A stretch of 64,000 nt of DNA from Bubalus kerabau (lineage: Eukaryota > Chordata > Mammalia > Artiodactyla > Bovidae): assembly GCF_029407905.1 (NCBI RefSeq), contig NC_073643.1, forward strand, positions 41,140,501-41,204,500. The letters are read 5' to 3'. How positions within the stretch are numbered: position 1 is the first letter of the stretch; every line of letters begins with the position of its first letter. Below, in pieces: positions 34,041-44,318 of the stretch. The notes under the pieces were generated by a model that was not told where the DNA came from, searched no databases, and saw only the letters and a program-made list of their open reading frames with translations. Both the position numbers and the translations under genes were made by a program.

Positions 34041-34828
34041 AATATCAATAACTCAGATATGCAGATGACACCACCCTTATGGCAGAAAGTGAAGAGGAAC
34101 TAAAAAGCCTCTTGATGATGAAAGTGAAAGTGGAGAGTGAAAAAGTTGGCTTAAAGCTCAACATTCAGAAAACGAAGATCATGGCATCCGGTCCCATCAC
34201 TTCATGGGAAATAGATGGGGAAACAGTGGAAACAGTGTCAGACTTTATTTTTGGGGGCTCCAAAAAAACTGCAGATGGTGACTGCAGCCATGAAATTAAA
34301 AGACGCTTACTCCTTGGAAGGAAAGTTATGACCAACCTAGATAGCATATTCAAAAGCAGAGACATTACCTTGCCAACAAAGGTTCGTCTAGTCAAGGCTA
34401 TGGTTTTTCCTGTGGTCATGTATGGATGTGAGAGTTGGACTGTGAAGAAGGCTGAGCGCCGAAGAATTGATGCTTTTGAACTGTGGTGTTGGAGAAGACT
34501 CTTGAGAGTCCCTTGGACTGCAAGGAGATCCAACCGGTCCATTCTGAAGGAGATCAGCCCTGGGATTTCTTTGGAAGGAATGATGCTAAAGCTGAAACTC
34601 CAGTACTTTGGCCACCTCATGCGAAGAGTTGACTCATTGGAAAAGACTCTGATGCTGGGCAAGAGGAGAAGGGGACGACAGAGGATGAGACGGCTGGATG
34701 GCATCACTGACTCGATGGACGTGAGTCTCAGTGAACTCCGGGAGTTGGTGATGGACAGGGAGGCCTGGCGTGCTGCGATTCATGGGGTCGCAAAGAGTCG
34801 GACACTACTGAGCGACTGATCTGATCTG
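34041..34828 (+). mobile_element. BovB LINE, 5'-truncated, with target-site duplication
   Basis: About 785 bases of BovB 3' end in sense orientation, ending in a short 'ctgatctgatctg' tail instead of poly(A), as RTE-clade elements do. Flanked by a perfect 11-bp repeat 'aaactctaata' at 34034-34044 and 34829-34839. BovB similarity already begins in the last bases of the left repeat ('aata', 34041-34044), so the 5' junction shows microhomology. The best-preserved BovB of the window. Confidence 0.94.
34052..34819 (+). pseudogene. BovB ORF2 C-terminal fragment, uninterrupted
   Basis: The frame is open from 34052 and starts with LRYADDTTLMAESEEE, that is, RT motif C (YADD at 34058-34069). It runs without a stop to 34819 (first ATG 34079, 246 residues). 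It includes the conserved C-terminal WTVKKAE, ELWCWRRLLRVPW and LKLKLQYFGHLMRR blocks. Endonuclease and RT motifs A and B are absent, so it cannot retrotranspose. One base is missing relative to the usual pattern just upstream of the YADD codons (aactc for aacctc at about 34050). It has no promoter of its own that I can see. Confidence 0.88.
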
Positions 34829-34839
34829 AAACTCTAATA

Positions 34840-35515
34840 ACATCTCCTAAAATGTAGTGCTCTCGTTGAAAAATTAAGTTCAATTTCCAGACTATCTGAA
34901 AAATAACACTCCCTGAACTGGCGGGGCTGGGGTTGGGGAGTTCCTATTAAGCCTCACTCAGCAAAGTCCAAAACTATAGCTTCTGAAGAAGGATTCACAA
35001 ACTTTGCTGTGCTAATCTCTAGAAACAGTCCAAGGAATAATAAGATGATGACAAATAAGATATATTCTGCAGCTCTATTTACAGAACAACGCCTTCCTGC
35101 AAGTCGAAGCCGTCTCTTGCTAAGAACGGTAAAGATATACAAATACATTAATCAGGATTTCAGTTCAACTCTCCCACCACCGCCATGCTCCAGCCAATGA
35201 GAGAAAAATGAGAGATATTCTGAAATAATCTGTAAACACGGAACAAACCAAGTGGTTGAGAAAGACTGCCTTCCTTCAGAACACGCTGCAAGGGCAGGGA
35301 AGGCAGGGTTAATCTATAGAGCTCTTTATCTTAAAATGCATTTTAAAATTCTGTCCACATAAAAATTATTTTGTAGGAAACAGATTTTCATTTTAAAAGA
35401 GTTAATCTAGTCATGTTTAATGAAACCAAAATGAATCCCTTATAAAGCCTGCATCTTCTTCCCCACCCTTTCCCTCCTCCTCTTCAGGGCAGAGGTAGCA
35501 ATAAGGCACACACTT
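34840..35515. other. No gene seen; strong polypyrimidine-AG
   Basis: Unique-looking. A C/T-rich tract at 35451-35485 ends in 'cag' (35485-35487) and resembles a splice acceptor, but no convincing exon follows. Confidence 0.35.
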
Positions 35516-35529
35516 CCTTATCTCTCTAG

Positions 35530-35731
35530 TGTCAGTCACTCAGTCATGTCCAAATCTTTGCAATTCCATGGACTGCAGCTCTCCAGGCTCCTCTGTCCAT
35601 GGAATTCTCCAGGCAACAATATTGGAGTGGGAAGCCATTCCCTTTCTCCAGAAGATCTTCTCGACCCAGAGATCGAACCCAAGCCTCCCACATTTCGGGC
35701 AGATTCTTTACCGTATGAGTCACTAGGGAAG
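35530..35731 (-). mobile_element. Bov-tA SINE
   Basis: Complete minus-strand Bov-tA. Flanks 'ccttatctctctag' (35516-35529) and 'ccctatctttgtag' (35732-35745) agree at 11 of 14 positions and are probably the aged target-site duplication. Confidence 0.92.
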
Positions 35732-35745
35732 CCCTATCTTTGTAG

Positions 35746-36553
35746 AACTCATTTAAATATTAAGGTAACACATCTTTTCTTGAGGATCCATCTTTTACTT
35801 GGTATTAAGCTAGGAAGAAGATTGAGCTAATAAAATCAGGCAGGTAGTTCACTCCAAAGTAGAAAGACACTCATGTCACTTCAGAACAACATCTTTATTC
35901 ATGATGATAAAGCTGGTTCTGACTTAGGAACAATACTATCAGATGCTTAAACAGGAAAACAAGGGGTTGGGCAGATACCTCCCTCCTACACGGCTGTCTT
36001 TACAGCAGGAAAAGAGACTTCGACAATGATGACAACCAGATGGCAACGAACTGCCGAACAGAGCTGAGCGTCCCCAACACGGGTCTATAAAATAAGCAAG
36101 GAGCAGAAATCTCAAATCCCTGCAGGCACTGATTTGAACTGGGTCTTAGAGTGAAAGACTCATCTTCAAGAACATCAATGAACCTTATATCTGATTCCAA
36201 CGCAAAATCACAAAGAAATGATTTGTCAAGTAAAATGAACTCCTTCCAACACAAGAAAAGTGGGTCAGAGGACTTTAAAAGCCAGGTATCAGTGGCATCT
36301 TTATCTTGACCTTCATCCGATTTCTGATCCTAACGTCTGTGACAGAACCTTCTGCCTGAGGCCTGATCCACTGAAGATGGGGACTGAAATGCCTCCGAAG
36401 AGAAGCAAGCCACCACCCCCGTCTCTATTCAGAGAGGGAATAAACCGGAGCCTTTGTGCTCCCACGGTGAAATATACCCAATTAGCCTGGAAAAAGAGGA
36501 AGTTTTCTTTCTGTTATAGCACAGACACAAAAGGAAACTCTCTAGCAGACTTC
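35746..36553. other. No gene seen
   Basis: Unique-looking. A 99-codon plus frame (36260-36559) has no recognised motif. Confidence 0.4.
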
Positions 36554-36607
36554 GGCTAATCTCTGAGAGCTGAACTTTTGGGCTAATCTCTGAGAGCTCA
36601 ACTTTTC
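36554..36607. repeat. 27-bp tandem duplication, two copies
   Basis: Units at 36554-36580 and 36581-36607, both starting 'ggctaatctctgagagct', differing at two bases. Confidence 0.93.
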
Positions 36608-38189
36608 TCTTAAGACCATACCTCTCATTTTACATGGCTTTGAAAAACACCAGACATTCCCAGCGGTGACAAGAAAGCACTGGGAAGAACTGAAAGCTGA
36701 GAGCCTTCCCTCAGAGGTTAGAAACATAACAGAGGACACCGATTTGAACTTAGATGAACAGGACAACAAGAATCGAGTCAAGGTGTTAACTTCTTGAGGA
36801 ATATGCTATAAACAGAAAAACGAACAAAAAAGGTCCAGACCACTGGGTATCCCTTCTTGCAGGATCATGAAAGCAAGACTGCAGAAAGACAAAGGAAAAG
36901 AAACCCTGATAGAAATGCCCAGAAAACTCTTAGCAACTGCTGACGTCACACATCTGTAGGGTGGCTATACCTTCACACAGTATATTTGTATGAGGTGGGG
37001 AAGGTGCCCCTTGCTCTGAAATGCGGCCTCATCTGCCCCTGGGCTCCTGTACAGTGAACATCCTGCCCCGCTGTCAATGGCAGCTCTTCTTTCACATATA
37101 AAAGTCCATGTTATTTTCAGCCTGAGAGAAATCACTAAAGAGAAAAGAAACTAGAAGAAAAAGAAATATTTTTAAATGGTGGGGAAAAAAAATAACTTCA
37201 AACCTAACCATCAAGCTATGACTTGTTTCAAATCCACGTAGTCCGTTTCCTCCCGGTAACCCAAAATACCCTTAGCAAACCACTCTTGGAATAACTCTAG
37301 GCTCTGCATAATTTAAATGCTTTAGAAGAAACCCCTGACTGCATGGAGAATAAAGAAATGCCAACCTCCCAAACCTAGCTCCCAATTGACAAGAATAAGG
37401 GGAATTAAATATCAAAACTATGCAGATTATTCAAGTATATCAAACAAAAAGGCAAAGATCAAAAAAACAACCATGAAAGTTCTGGAAAAGACTGCCAGTC
37501 TTCTGTGCACCAGAATCAATCATAATGACAAATTCCGATGGATTTTTTCCTTTGCCTTTTTTTTTTTTGATACATTAAAGGGTAACTGAGTCATGCTTAA
37601 GTGAGGCTTTGCAGTTTGAGTTCAGTAAGCAAAGCCTAATTCTAAATGATGCTGAGATACGATGGAATGCAAATCCATAAATAATTTTTACATTTAAAAG
37701 GGAACCAAGAAAACACACTCTCTGATATATGAATTTCTATCTTTTCAGGGGAAAATTTCTCACCCAAATGAACAGAAGCCCTACTGTTTGGGTTTGGTTT
37801 GAGCAGTGCTAAGGGGCCATGACTATATTTAAATGGGAATTATTCATAAAGGAGGAGCATATTCCAAAGCTGACTGTACGTTGTTACATATTTTTGAAAA
37901 GTATCAGAGAATATTCTTAGAAATACACCTGCGAGGTTCCAAAAACACTCTAAAACACAGTAATCAGGATGGGGTCCTGACTACCTGTACCTTACGCCAC
38001 TCACAGAAAGAAGAGATTTGATTACTTTGGGAGGACATCAAAGGATGCATACCAACAATTTAAATAGAGGAAAGAGAGGGTGTAAATCACCCTGGTGGAA
38101 AAGCAGAGATTTACCAGGAGAGAAAGAAATGTAAATTGAAACAGCTTTAGAGTCACACTTCAGAGCTATTAAAATACAATGAAATTATA
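36608..38189. other. No gene seen
   Basis: AT-rich unique-looking DNA with a T-run at 37558-37569. Parts of 37380-37460 may be very old L1, but I cannot support it. Confidence 0.35.
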
Positions 38190-38700
38190 AAACTCAATTT
38201 TGGTGGAGCTCTAAACAGGTACACACTGCCTAGCAATGAAACCAACTTCAATCTTTCTTAATGATCTAGCAGACTTTAATAAGAGCTGTTCAAAAGCAGT
38301 CATTCCAAAGAAATAACTCGGGGGAAAAAGACATTAATTTATACCAAGAAATATTATATTTCATTATAGAGTAATGAAATTGAAGACAACCTAATGCTTC
38401 AAAATAGGGGAACAATTATACAAACCACGACACAACAGCACTGTATGTGACGATATTAAGCTAATACTCTGCACAGACAAACCTATTGAAAATTAAACCT
38501 ATAGCTAGTATTAATAAGAGAGAAATGTATTTAAGTAAACATATTCGATCAACAAGGAAAATGCAATTAAAGGTATTTTATATTGTAAATGGAAAAAGTA
38601 GCCTTGAAAGAAGGCTCAAATGGATAAATCTATCCAAATGTCTAGTGAAAATGAGTCACGAAGCCAGAGTCAGGAAATTTGCATTTAATGTGCATCCATT
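38190..38700 (+). mobile_element. Very old L1 relic (ORF2 3' end)
   Basis: 'ttttggtggagctctaaac', 'aaagaaataactcggggg', 'caacctaatgcttcaaaatagggg' (within 38388-38412) and 'acaattatacaaaccacgac' follow the order of the last part of L1 ORF2. No frame survives. Confidence 0.5.
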
Positions 38701-39420
38701 TTTATTCCTGTATCAACAAAGATTAATTGCACTTCCGTGTCTCAAGTGCTAAGTTAGATGCTTGGGAAACAACAGGAAAGAACAAAGACACAGGTACTGA
38801 CCTCATGAAATTCCCAAATGCCTCTGTCCTCACCCTTTTGTCTTTAAGCAGAAAAAGGATTAGATATCTTAGGTATAGAAGGAGTTTCAAAGAAGGAAGC
38901 AGAGGCTGCCATGGGGGAATTTGGAGAGACCTCACCTCCTATGAGGCTACAGGAGGGCTTTCCTGGAGATGCAGTGAGAAATCAGGAGGAGTCCTTATCA
39001 AGGCGGAGCAGCTCAACAGTGAGAGCACAGGGCACAGCAGGTGGGGCCGGAGAAGTCCCTGGAAGGGTAAGGAAGCAGCCTCTTGGGGCTGCAAACAAGG
39101 CGTAGGGGATGACCAGACTCAAGGATTAAACAAGGGGGGACACTGAAACCCAGCCAAGATGCAGACCTTTCCCCTAAGAGCCAAGGGGAGCCCCTGGAGC
39201 TTTCCAGCAAAGCAGGGACCTGACAGGGTTTGCTCACTTCTGCTGGGCTGCATTGCAGGAAGGCAGTGGCTTATGGAAGGAGAGGCTGCACAGGAGGAGC
39301 AAGACCTGAGGTTGTTCAAGGCAAAAAGAAAGGCTTGGATTAATCTCAGGGGTATCTTGCAGTCACAAAGTCAGCCCCAAGTGCTGCAGGAATGACTTCA
39401 TGCTCAGCTTCTTCAACACA
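38701..39420 (+). mobile_element. Ancient mammalian repeat, family uncertain
   Basis: 'ctcaagtgctaagttagatg', 'aaagacacaggtactgacctc', 'ggctttcctggagatgcagtg' and 'agagccaaggggagcccctgg' resemble the same widespread old (L2-like) repeat suspected at 29230. The 139-codon plus frame (38727-39146) across it is probably an accident of this GC-richer sequence. Confidence 0.35.
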
Positions 39421-39674
39421 GTTAAGAAAATACAGTAACTACTCCAAGAAAAGGAAGGGAAACACAAAATTTAAAATAGAAATAGGTTTAAGCAAGCAAT
39501 TTCCAAGAGGGGAAAATGCAATGGTTAAACATATAAAATGATGTTCAACCTCAAGAGCAATAAAAGGAAGGCAGAAGTAAAAGAATGAGTTACCATTTTA
39601 TACCCCCTGGGTTGGTAACCATTAGAAATTCAGGCAAAGGATGAAAGCATAATAGGGTGATATGATCATTCTAG

Positions 39675-39892
39675 GGGCTTCCCTTGTGGCTCAGACGGTA
39701 AGGAATCCCACTGCAATCAATGAGACCCGGGTTCAATCCCTGGGTCAGGAAGATCCCCTGGAGGAGGGCATGGCAACCCATTCCAGTCCTCATGCCTAAA
39801 GAATCCCATGGACAGAGAAGCCTGGTGTGCTGCAGTCCATAGGGTCACACAAAGTCAGACACAGCTGAAGTGAGTAAGCAGCAGCAGCAGCA
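39675..39892 (+). mobile_element. Bov-tA SINE inserted in L1
   Basis: Complete plus-strand Bov-tA from 'gggcttcccttgtggctcag' to (agc)n. Flanked by 'tgatcattctag' (39663-39674) and 'tggtcattttag' (39893-39904), two mismatches. Confidence 0.94.
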
Positions 39893-40030
39893 TGGTCATT
39901 TTAGCTAGGGACCAAGTTGACTGTGGTGAAATTCGGTAATAACCAAAGTCAATAGTAAAACTCAAGAAGCCCATTTTGGATGGATGAATACACAAATGCA
40001 CAAATATGCACACATTCACATATAGCTATT

Positions 40031-40118
40031 TTCCTTCTCCAGGGGATCTGTCCCATCCAGGGATCAAACCCATGTCTCCTGCCTTGGAGGCAGATTCTTT
40101 ACCTGCTGAGCCATCAGG

Positions 40119-40122
<4 letters not shown>
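40031..40122 (-). mobile_element. Bov-tA SINE, tRNA-like half only
   Basis: Minus-strand head of Bov-tA: 'ttccttctccaggggatctg' through 'gctgagccatcagggaag'. The Bov-A half, expected on the left, is absent. Confidence 0.85.

Positions 40123-40123
<1 letters not shown>

Positions 40124-40157
<34 letters not shown>
40124..40157. repeat. (CA)17 microsatellite
   Basis: About 34 bases of perfect alternating ac, exactly between a Bov-tA half and a BovB fragment. Confidence 0.97.
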
Positions 40158-40160
<3 letters not shown>

Positions 40161-40286
40161 CAGTTCGGTCGCTCAGTCATGTCCGACTCTTTGCGACCCC
40201 ATGGACTGCAGCACACCAGGCTTCCCCATCTTTTATCAGCTCCTGGACTTTGCTCAAACTCATGTCCATCAAGTCAGTGTTGCCAT
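40158..40286 (-). mobile_element. BovB 3'-end fragment
   Basis: 'gttcagttcggtcgctcag' to 'aactcatgtccatcaagtcag' is the inverted BovB 3' end, beyond the part shared with Bov-A. About 130 bases long and strongly 5'-truncated. Confidence 0.85.
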
Positions 40287-40680
40287 GTACCTCTATACAT
40301 ACACATCTTTATACATAAAAGGTCCATAAGGCAACAGGTATAAAGATCCTCATGGTAGCACTGTGAATGAAAAACACAAGTTATAGACAACCAAGGGGCC
40401 TTTTCCTGTGGGAATGGGTAAGCAGAATGGGCTGGATGGATGCATGGAACACTGCACAGCAATCAAAAACAATGAACACATAAGATGTAAATAAAACAGT
40501 GGAGAGAAATTTTCAAAGCTGGCATTGATTGAAACTGCACAATAACAAAATTGAGTTCTAAACACAAAACATGCAGGTGAATTAAAACCATTACTAGTAA
40601 GGTTCTTCGGAAAAGAAAAAAATGCAATCAGAATGAAGGAAAAAAAATAATATAACATGCAGGACCTTTTCACAAACTGA

Positions 40681-42189
40681 GGATGATAACACACCATAAA
40701 ATATTTGATGCCTTCTGAATCTTAGGCCCAAGTTAAATTTCTAAATTATTTTGAAATTAATCTTTTCCAGTACCATAAATATCATGGTACCAACTGTATT
40801 TTTCTAATAAATCTTACCAATTCAAGATTTTTTTAAATGACTGTACTACCTTTCACATCTAAACTGCACAGTACGAAAAATGTAAAAACCTGAGCTGACA
40901 GAGATTCATATTAGCTTGCTAGAAAGGGTACATTTAGCCTGAGAGAACAGTTCCCTTATGGTCCCAGAAAATATTTACGTAACTTGTATCATTTCCTTGA
41001 CTTCATAACAGGAAATCTGAAATATCTGGTTAACTGATCTCTGATTTTTCGCAGAGTATGTGAGCTCCAACATGCTCAAAAAATTATCACAAAATTGGCC
41101 AAGGACTGATGCCAAGAATAGCCTTGCTATTAAAAGTACCTGGTTATTCAAAAGGGGTGGGAAAACCCATTTCAATACTACTCTTCGAAAACACAAAAGC
41201 CTTTTTAGAGTTTCTGAGAAAAGATGGTATTAAGTGCCAAGGAGAGTCAAGGAAAGGAACACCCCATGTCACGTTTCATGGGGTGTCACACTGCAGGGCA
41301 ATGTTTCAGGGCCCCTGCCTCATCAGCTTTCACACAATGTCCAGCATTCAGGGACTTGGGGCCCTTGTGTGTAAGCACGAGCCCCTGAAATGATTTAAGT
41401 CTGCAGCCACAGCAACATAATTAATGCTCTGTCTTTTAATGTCAGTATTATTCATTTTTATGTAGATTGGTGGTAACTTCTGCCACACCAACAGATTCTC
41501 ATTATGTCTGCTTAAGCACATAAAAATCAAATTAATTCATGTTTGCTTTCTTCCTATCTGCCCTTAATTCCTGCAGAGAAGAAACACAGAAGCAGAAGGT
41601 TCCAGGGTTTATTACTGTGCTGAGTCACTAAATTATACAGGATTGAACTGCTGATCCTAAATTACTCACTATTCTAACCATGCTCTCCAAAGTTTATACC
41701 CAGAATTGGGGTCAAATGCACCCTGTGACCCTCCCAAACATAGGTATCATAACTAGATTTCCATTTCTAGGATACTGATTTTAAATATGGATTCAAACCT
41801 GTTCCTGCTGAACACTTAGAAAGGAAACAAGTTCTTTAGTTTTTACTACAATTGAGAAAGAAGTTCCAGAGACAAGTCTGATTTCAGATAAAACCAAAGC
41901 AGCTCAGGATTTTCCAGGGTGGAGAGTGATCATCTGTGTTCTAGTTACAGGAGCTTTGATCTGCACTTGGCTTATGGTTCTACCTGGTGTTAGAGTAGCC
42001 ATCCAAACTGGAAATATAAATTCGTAGAATAAAGTAATTTTTTGCACTTCCCTTCAGGAGAGTTTTGCCTAATAAAATGACCTACAATAAAGATACATGC
42101 ATTCAAAGATGACATGCAGATTTCATCTCAGCATGGAGCCAGTGTGCAGAGCAATGCTGAGAATTAGGAGGGTAAATCGGGCTCTGCTA
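40681..42189. other. No gene seen
   Basis: About 1.5 kb of unique-looking AT-rich DNA. A 94-codon plus frame (41109-41393) has no motif. Confidence 0.4.
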
Positions 42190-42382
42190 GGAAGACAGAT
42201 CCACTGGTAAAGAATCTTCCTGCAATGCAGGAGACCCCGGTTCAATTCCTGGGTCGGGAAGCTCCGCTGGAGAAGGGATAGGCTACCCACTCCAGTATTC
42301 TGGCCTGGAGAACCCCATCAACTATACAGTCCATGGGTCGCAAAGAGTCAGATATGACTGAGCGACTTTCCCTTTCACTTCC
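42190..42382 (+). mobile_element. Bov-tA SINE
   Basis: 'gaagacagatccactggtaaa', 'ggttcaattcctgggtcgg', 'gctacccactccagtattc' and 'gagcgactttccctttcac' mark a plus-strand Bov-tA with a decayed head. Confidence 0.9.
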
Positions 42383-43729
42383 ATGAGCACAGAGAAAGAG
42401 GAAATACTTGTAGGATTAACCTAGGATTAAGTCTTTCCAATTGCTGGGTTTAAAATGAATCTTTGAGACTCACTCTTAAGCTTTTCTTAGCAACAATACT
42501 AACCAGGCATATTCTATAATGAGTATTTATTATGGAAGACCATTAATATGAAATTTTGAGAAGAAAACTGAAAAGGCAGGAGCACACTGAAATAGAAAAG
42601 ACTACCCCTAAAACAAGTGCTCAAGAAACTGCTATATAATTTCAAACTTTGTGTGTTTTAGATTGTCCAACTCAAACATGCAATCACATCACTTAGTGGA
42701 TCAGTCAATTCTGTTTCCTATTAAGGGAGAAAAACAGAGCTCTTTCCAAAAAGAAAGCTCAACACTTTTCTTAAAATGTTTAAGCCAGAAGTAACAGTAG
42801 TCAGACCTTTAAAAACCTAACTCAAATAGGTTGACTACTATCAATACAATCTCATGATATAAAAATTTCAGGAACTAAAATGTTTTCTTCAAATATGATT
42901 TAGTTTCTCTAAAACTTCACTTTCTCCATGATAAAGAAGAAGCCTTTCCAACTCTAATGATAATAACACATGCAACCTTGAAGCTAAATGAAAACTTAAG
43001 AAATAAAGCTAAGTACATTTACGGCTCCCTAAAATTAAACATATTAATGAGAAAATTAATATTCATATGGTTCTTTCTGAAGAGCATATTTCCTCCAAAA
43101 CACAGAGGATTTGCTTCCTGAAAACACAAAGAATATCTGAAGTGAGTATTCAAATATTAAATATGTTTCACTTCTTCTAGACAAGGATTTGGAAAGTCAA
43201 ATGGACACTGAAAAGAGTAAAGAATCATAGGTTCTTCCTTTAACTTCTACTGATAGCACTGAAAGTTCGCTAATAGTACCTCTGTTTATCCCACAAGAGC
43301 AATACTGAAAATCAACTACAATTGGGCAAATATCTGAATCCTGTAGGTTTCATTTCAGAATGTATCGATCTTTCATTCAGATAAATGCCAAAGCTTGGAA
43401 AAGATTCTCCCAGATTCACTTAAGACACTTGAGTTCTGGGGATGAACGTTAAGTGTATGACAAAGAAATGGATGAACTAGTAAACTATGGCAAGCAAATG
43501 TTACTTAAAGAACCACCTACATCCTGAGAAGATGGAAGTTCAATCTGGGAAATTAAGTTTGGAAAGCAGACAAAGAATCCTGAGGACTGAACAAACAGAA
43601 TCAGAAGACAGAAGGGGAAGCGATCCTAAAAGAACTAATCAGTCACCAGACATGTGCTTGGACAGAAGATTCTGATGTGTCTCCTGGAAAGTACATGGCA
43701 AGACTATTTAAAGGAGCAGAAATTAATCT
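42383..43729. other. No gene seen
   Basis: AT-rich unique-looking DNA, with no repeat I can name. Confidence 0.4.
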
Positions 43730-43850
43730 TGCAGTCCTGGGTTCACAGGGTACTGGCCTTATGATCACAGGCAAGCCCCTAAACTTCTCTAACCTCAGTT
43801 GACCCTAATGAAGTAGACATGCCCAGCTTAGCTCTCATCGAGTAACATAT
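43730..43850 (+). mobile_element. MIR SINE fragment
   Basis: 'cagtcctgggttcacagg', 'ttatgatcacaggcaagccc' and 'acttctctaacctcagttg' correspond to the first two thirds of MIR. Confidence 0.6.
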
Positions 43851-44265
43851 ACATGACTGTAACATATACTATACGGGTCATTGCAGTCAGATTACCCAAA
43901 TCCTCTTCAAATGATTACATCTGATTTTCAATTATGTATAGTACAGTTGCCTTTTGAGCAGGGAGGAGTCTTTTCCTTTAAGCAAGAAGAAAAAAAAGGA
44001 AGCTTCTTTGAGGTCTTCCTAGTATTGATAAAAGCTCTTCCTTCATCAAAGTGCGGGGAAAGGTAGACAGCGGGAACCAAATGCACTATTTTCCACCCAT
44101 TTACAACTTTGCTCTTGAGCATCAAAAAGAAAGTCTTTCTGATTAAAATCAAAGATCACTTTATACTTTGGTAATATTTAACAATCTACTTGCCTGGGAT
44201 GAAAACCAAGTGTAAAATTATGAGGTTGATTTTTGTCAACTGCAAATACACACATATGTGAAATG

Positions 44266-44268
<3 letters not shown>
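43851..44268. other. No gene seen
   Basis: Short frames on both strands (43881-44066 plus, 43928-44152 minus) overlap and lack motifs. Confidence 0.4.

Positions 44269-44313
<45 letters not shown>
44269..44313. repeat. (TA)22 microsatellite
   Basis: About 45 bases of perfect alternating ta. It is self-complementary and able to extrude a cruciform. Confidence 0.97.

Positions 44314-44318
<5 letters not shown>

Larger units (their letters stand above)
39440..40680 (+). mobile_element. Old L1 relic split by later elements
   Basis: 'gatgttcaacctcaagagc', 'aatgagttaccattttatacc' and 'gggttggtaaccattagaaa' match late ORF2 of L1. After the SINE at 39675-39892 the L1 resumes, and after the SINE/BovB block (40031-40286) it continues with 'aatgggtaagcagaatggg', 'actgcacagcaatcaaaaac' and 3' UTR-like sequence to about 40680. 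No coding frame survives. Confidence 0.6.

Noticed and set aside
34165..34707. A 180-codon minus-strand open frame
   Set aside because: Antisense of the intact BovB C-terminal frame. Its openness follows from the codon composition of the sense strand.
35451..35487. Strong polypyrimidine tract ending in CAG, considered as an exon start
   Set aside because: No donor at a plausible distance with an open frame, and a SINE begins 43 bases downstream.
38727..39146. A 139-codon plus-strand frame
   Set aside because: It overlaps a probable ancient mammalian repeat, has no domain, and overlaps other open frames on both strands.
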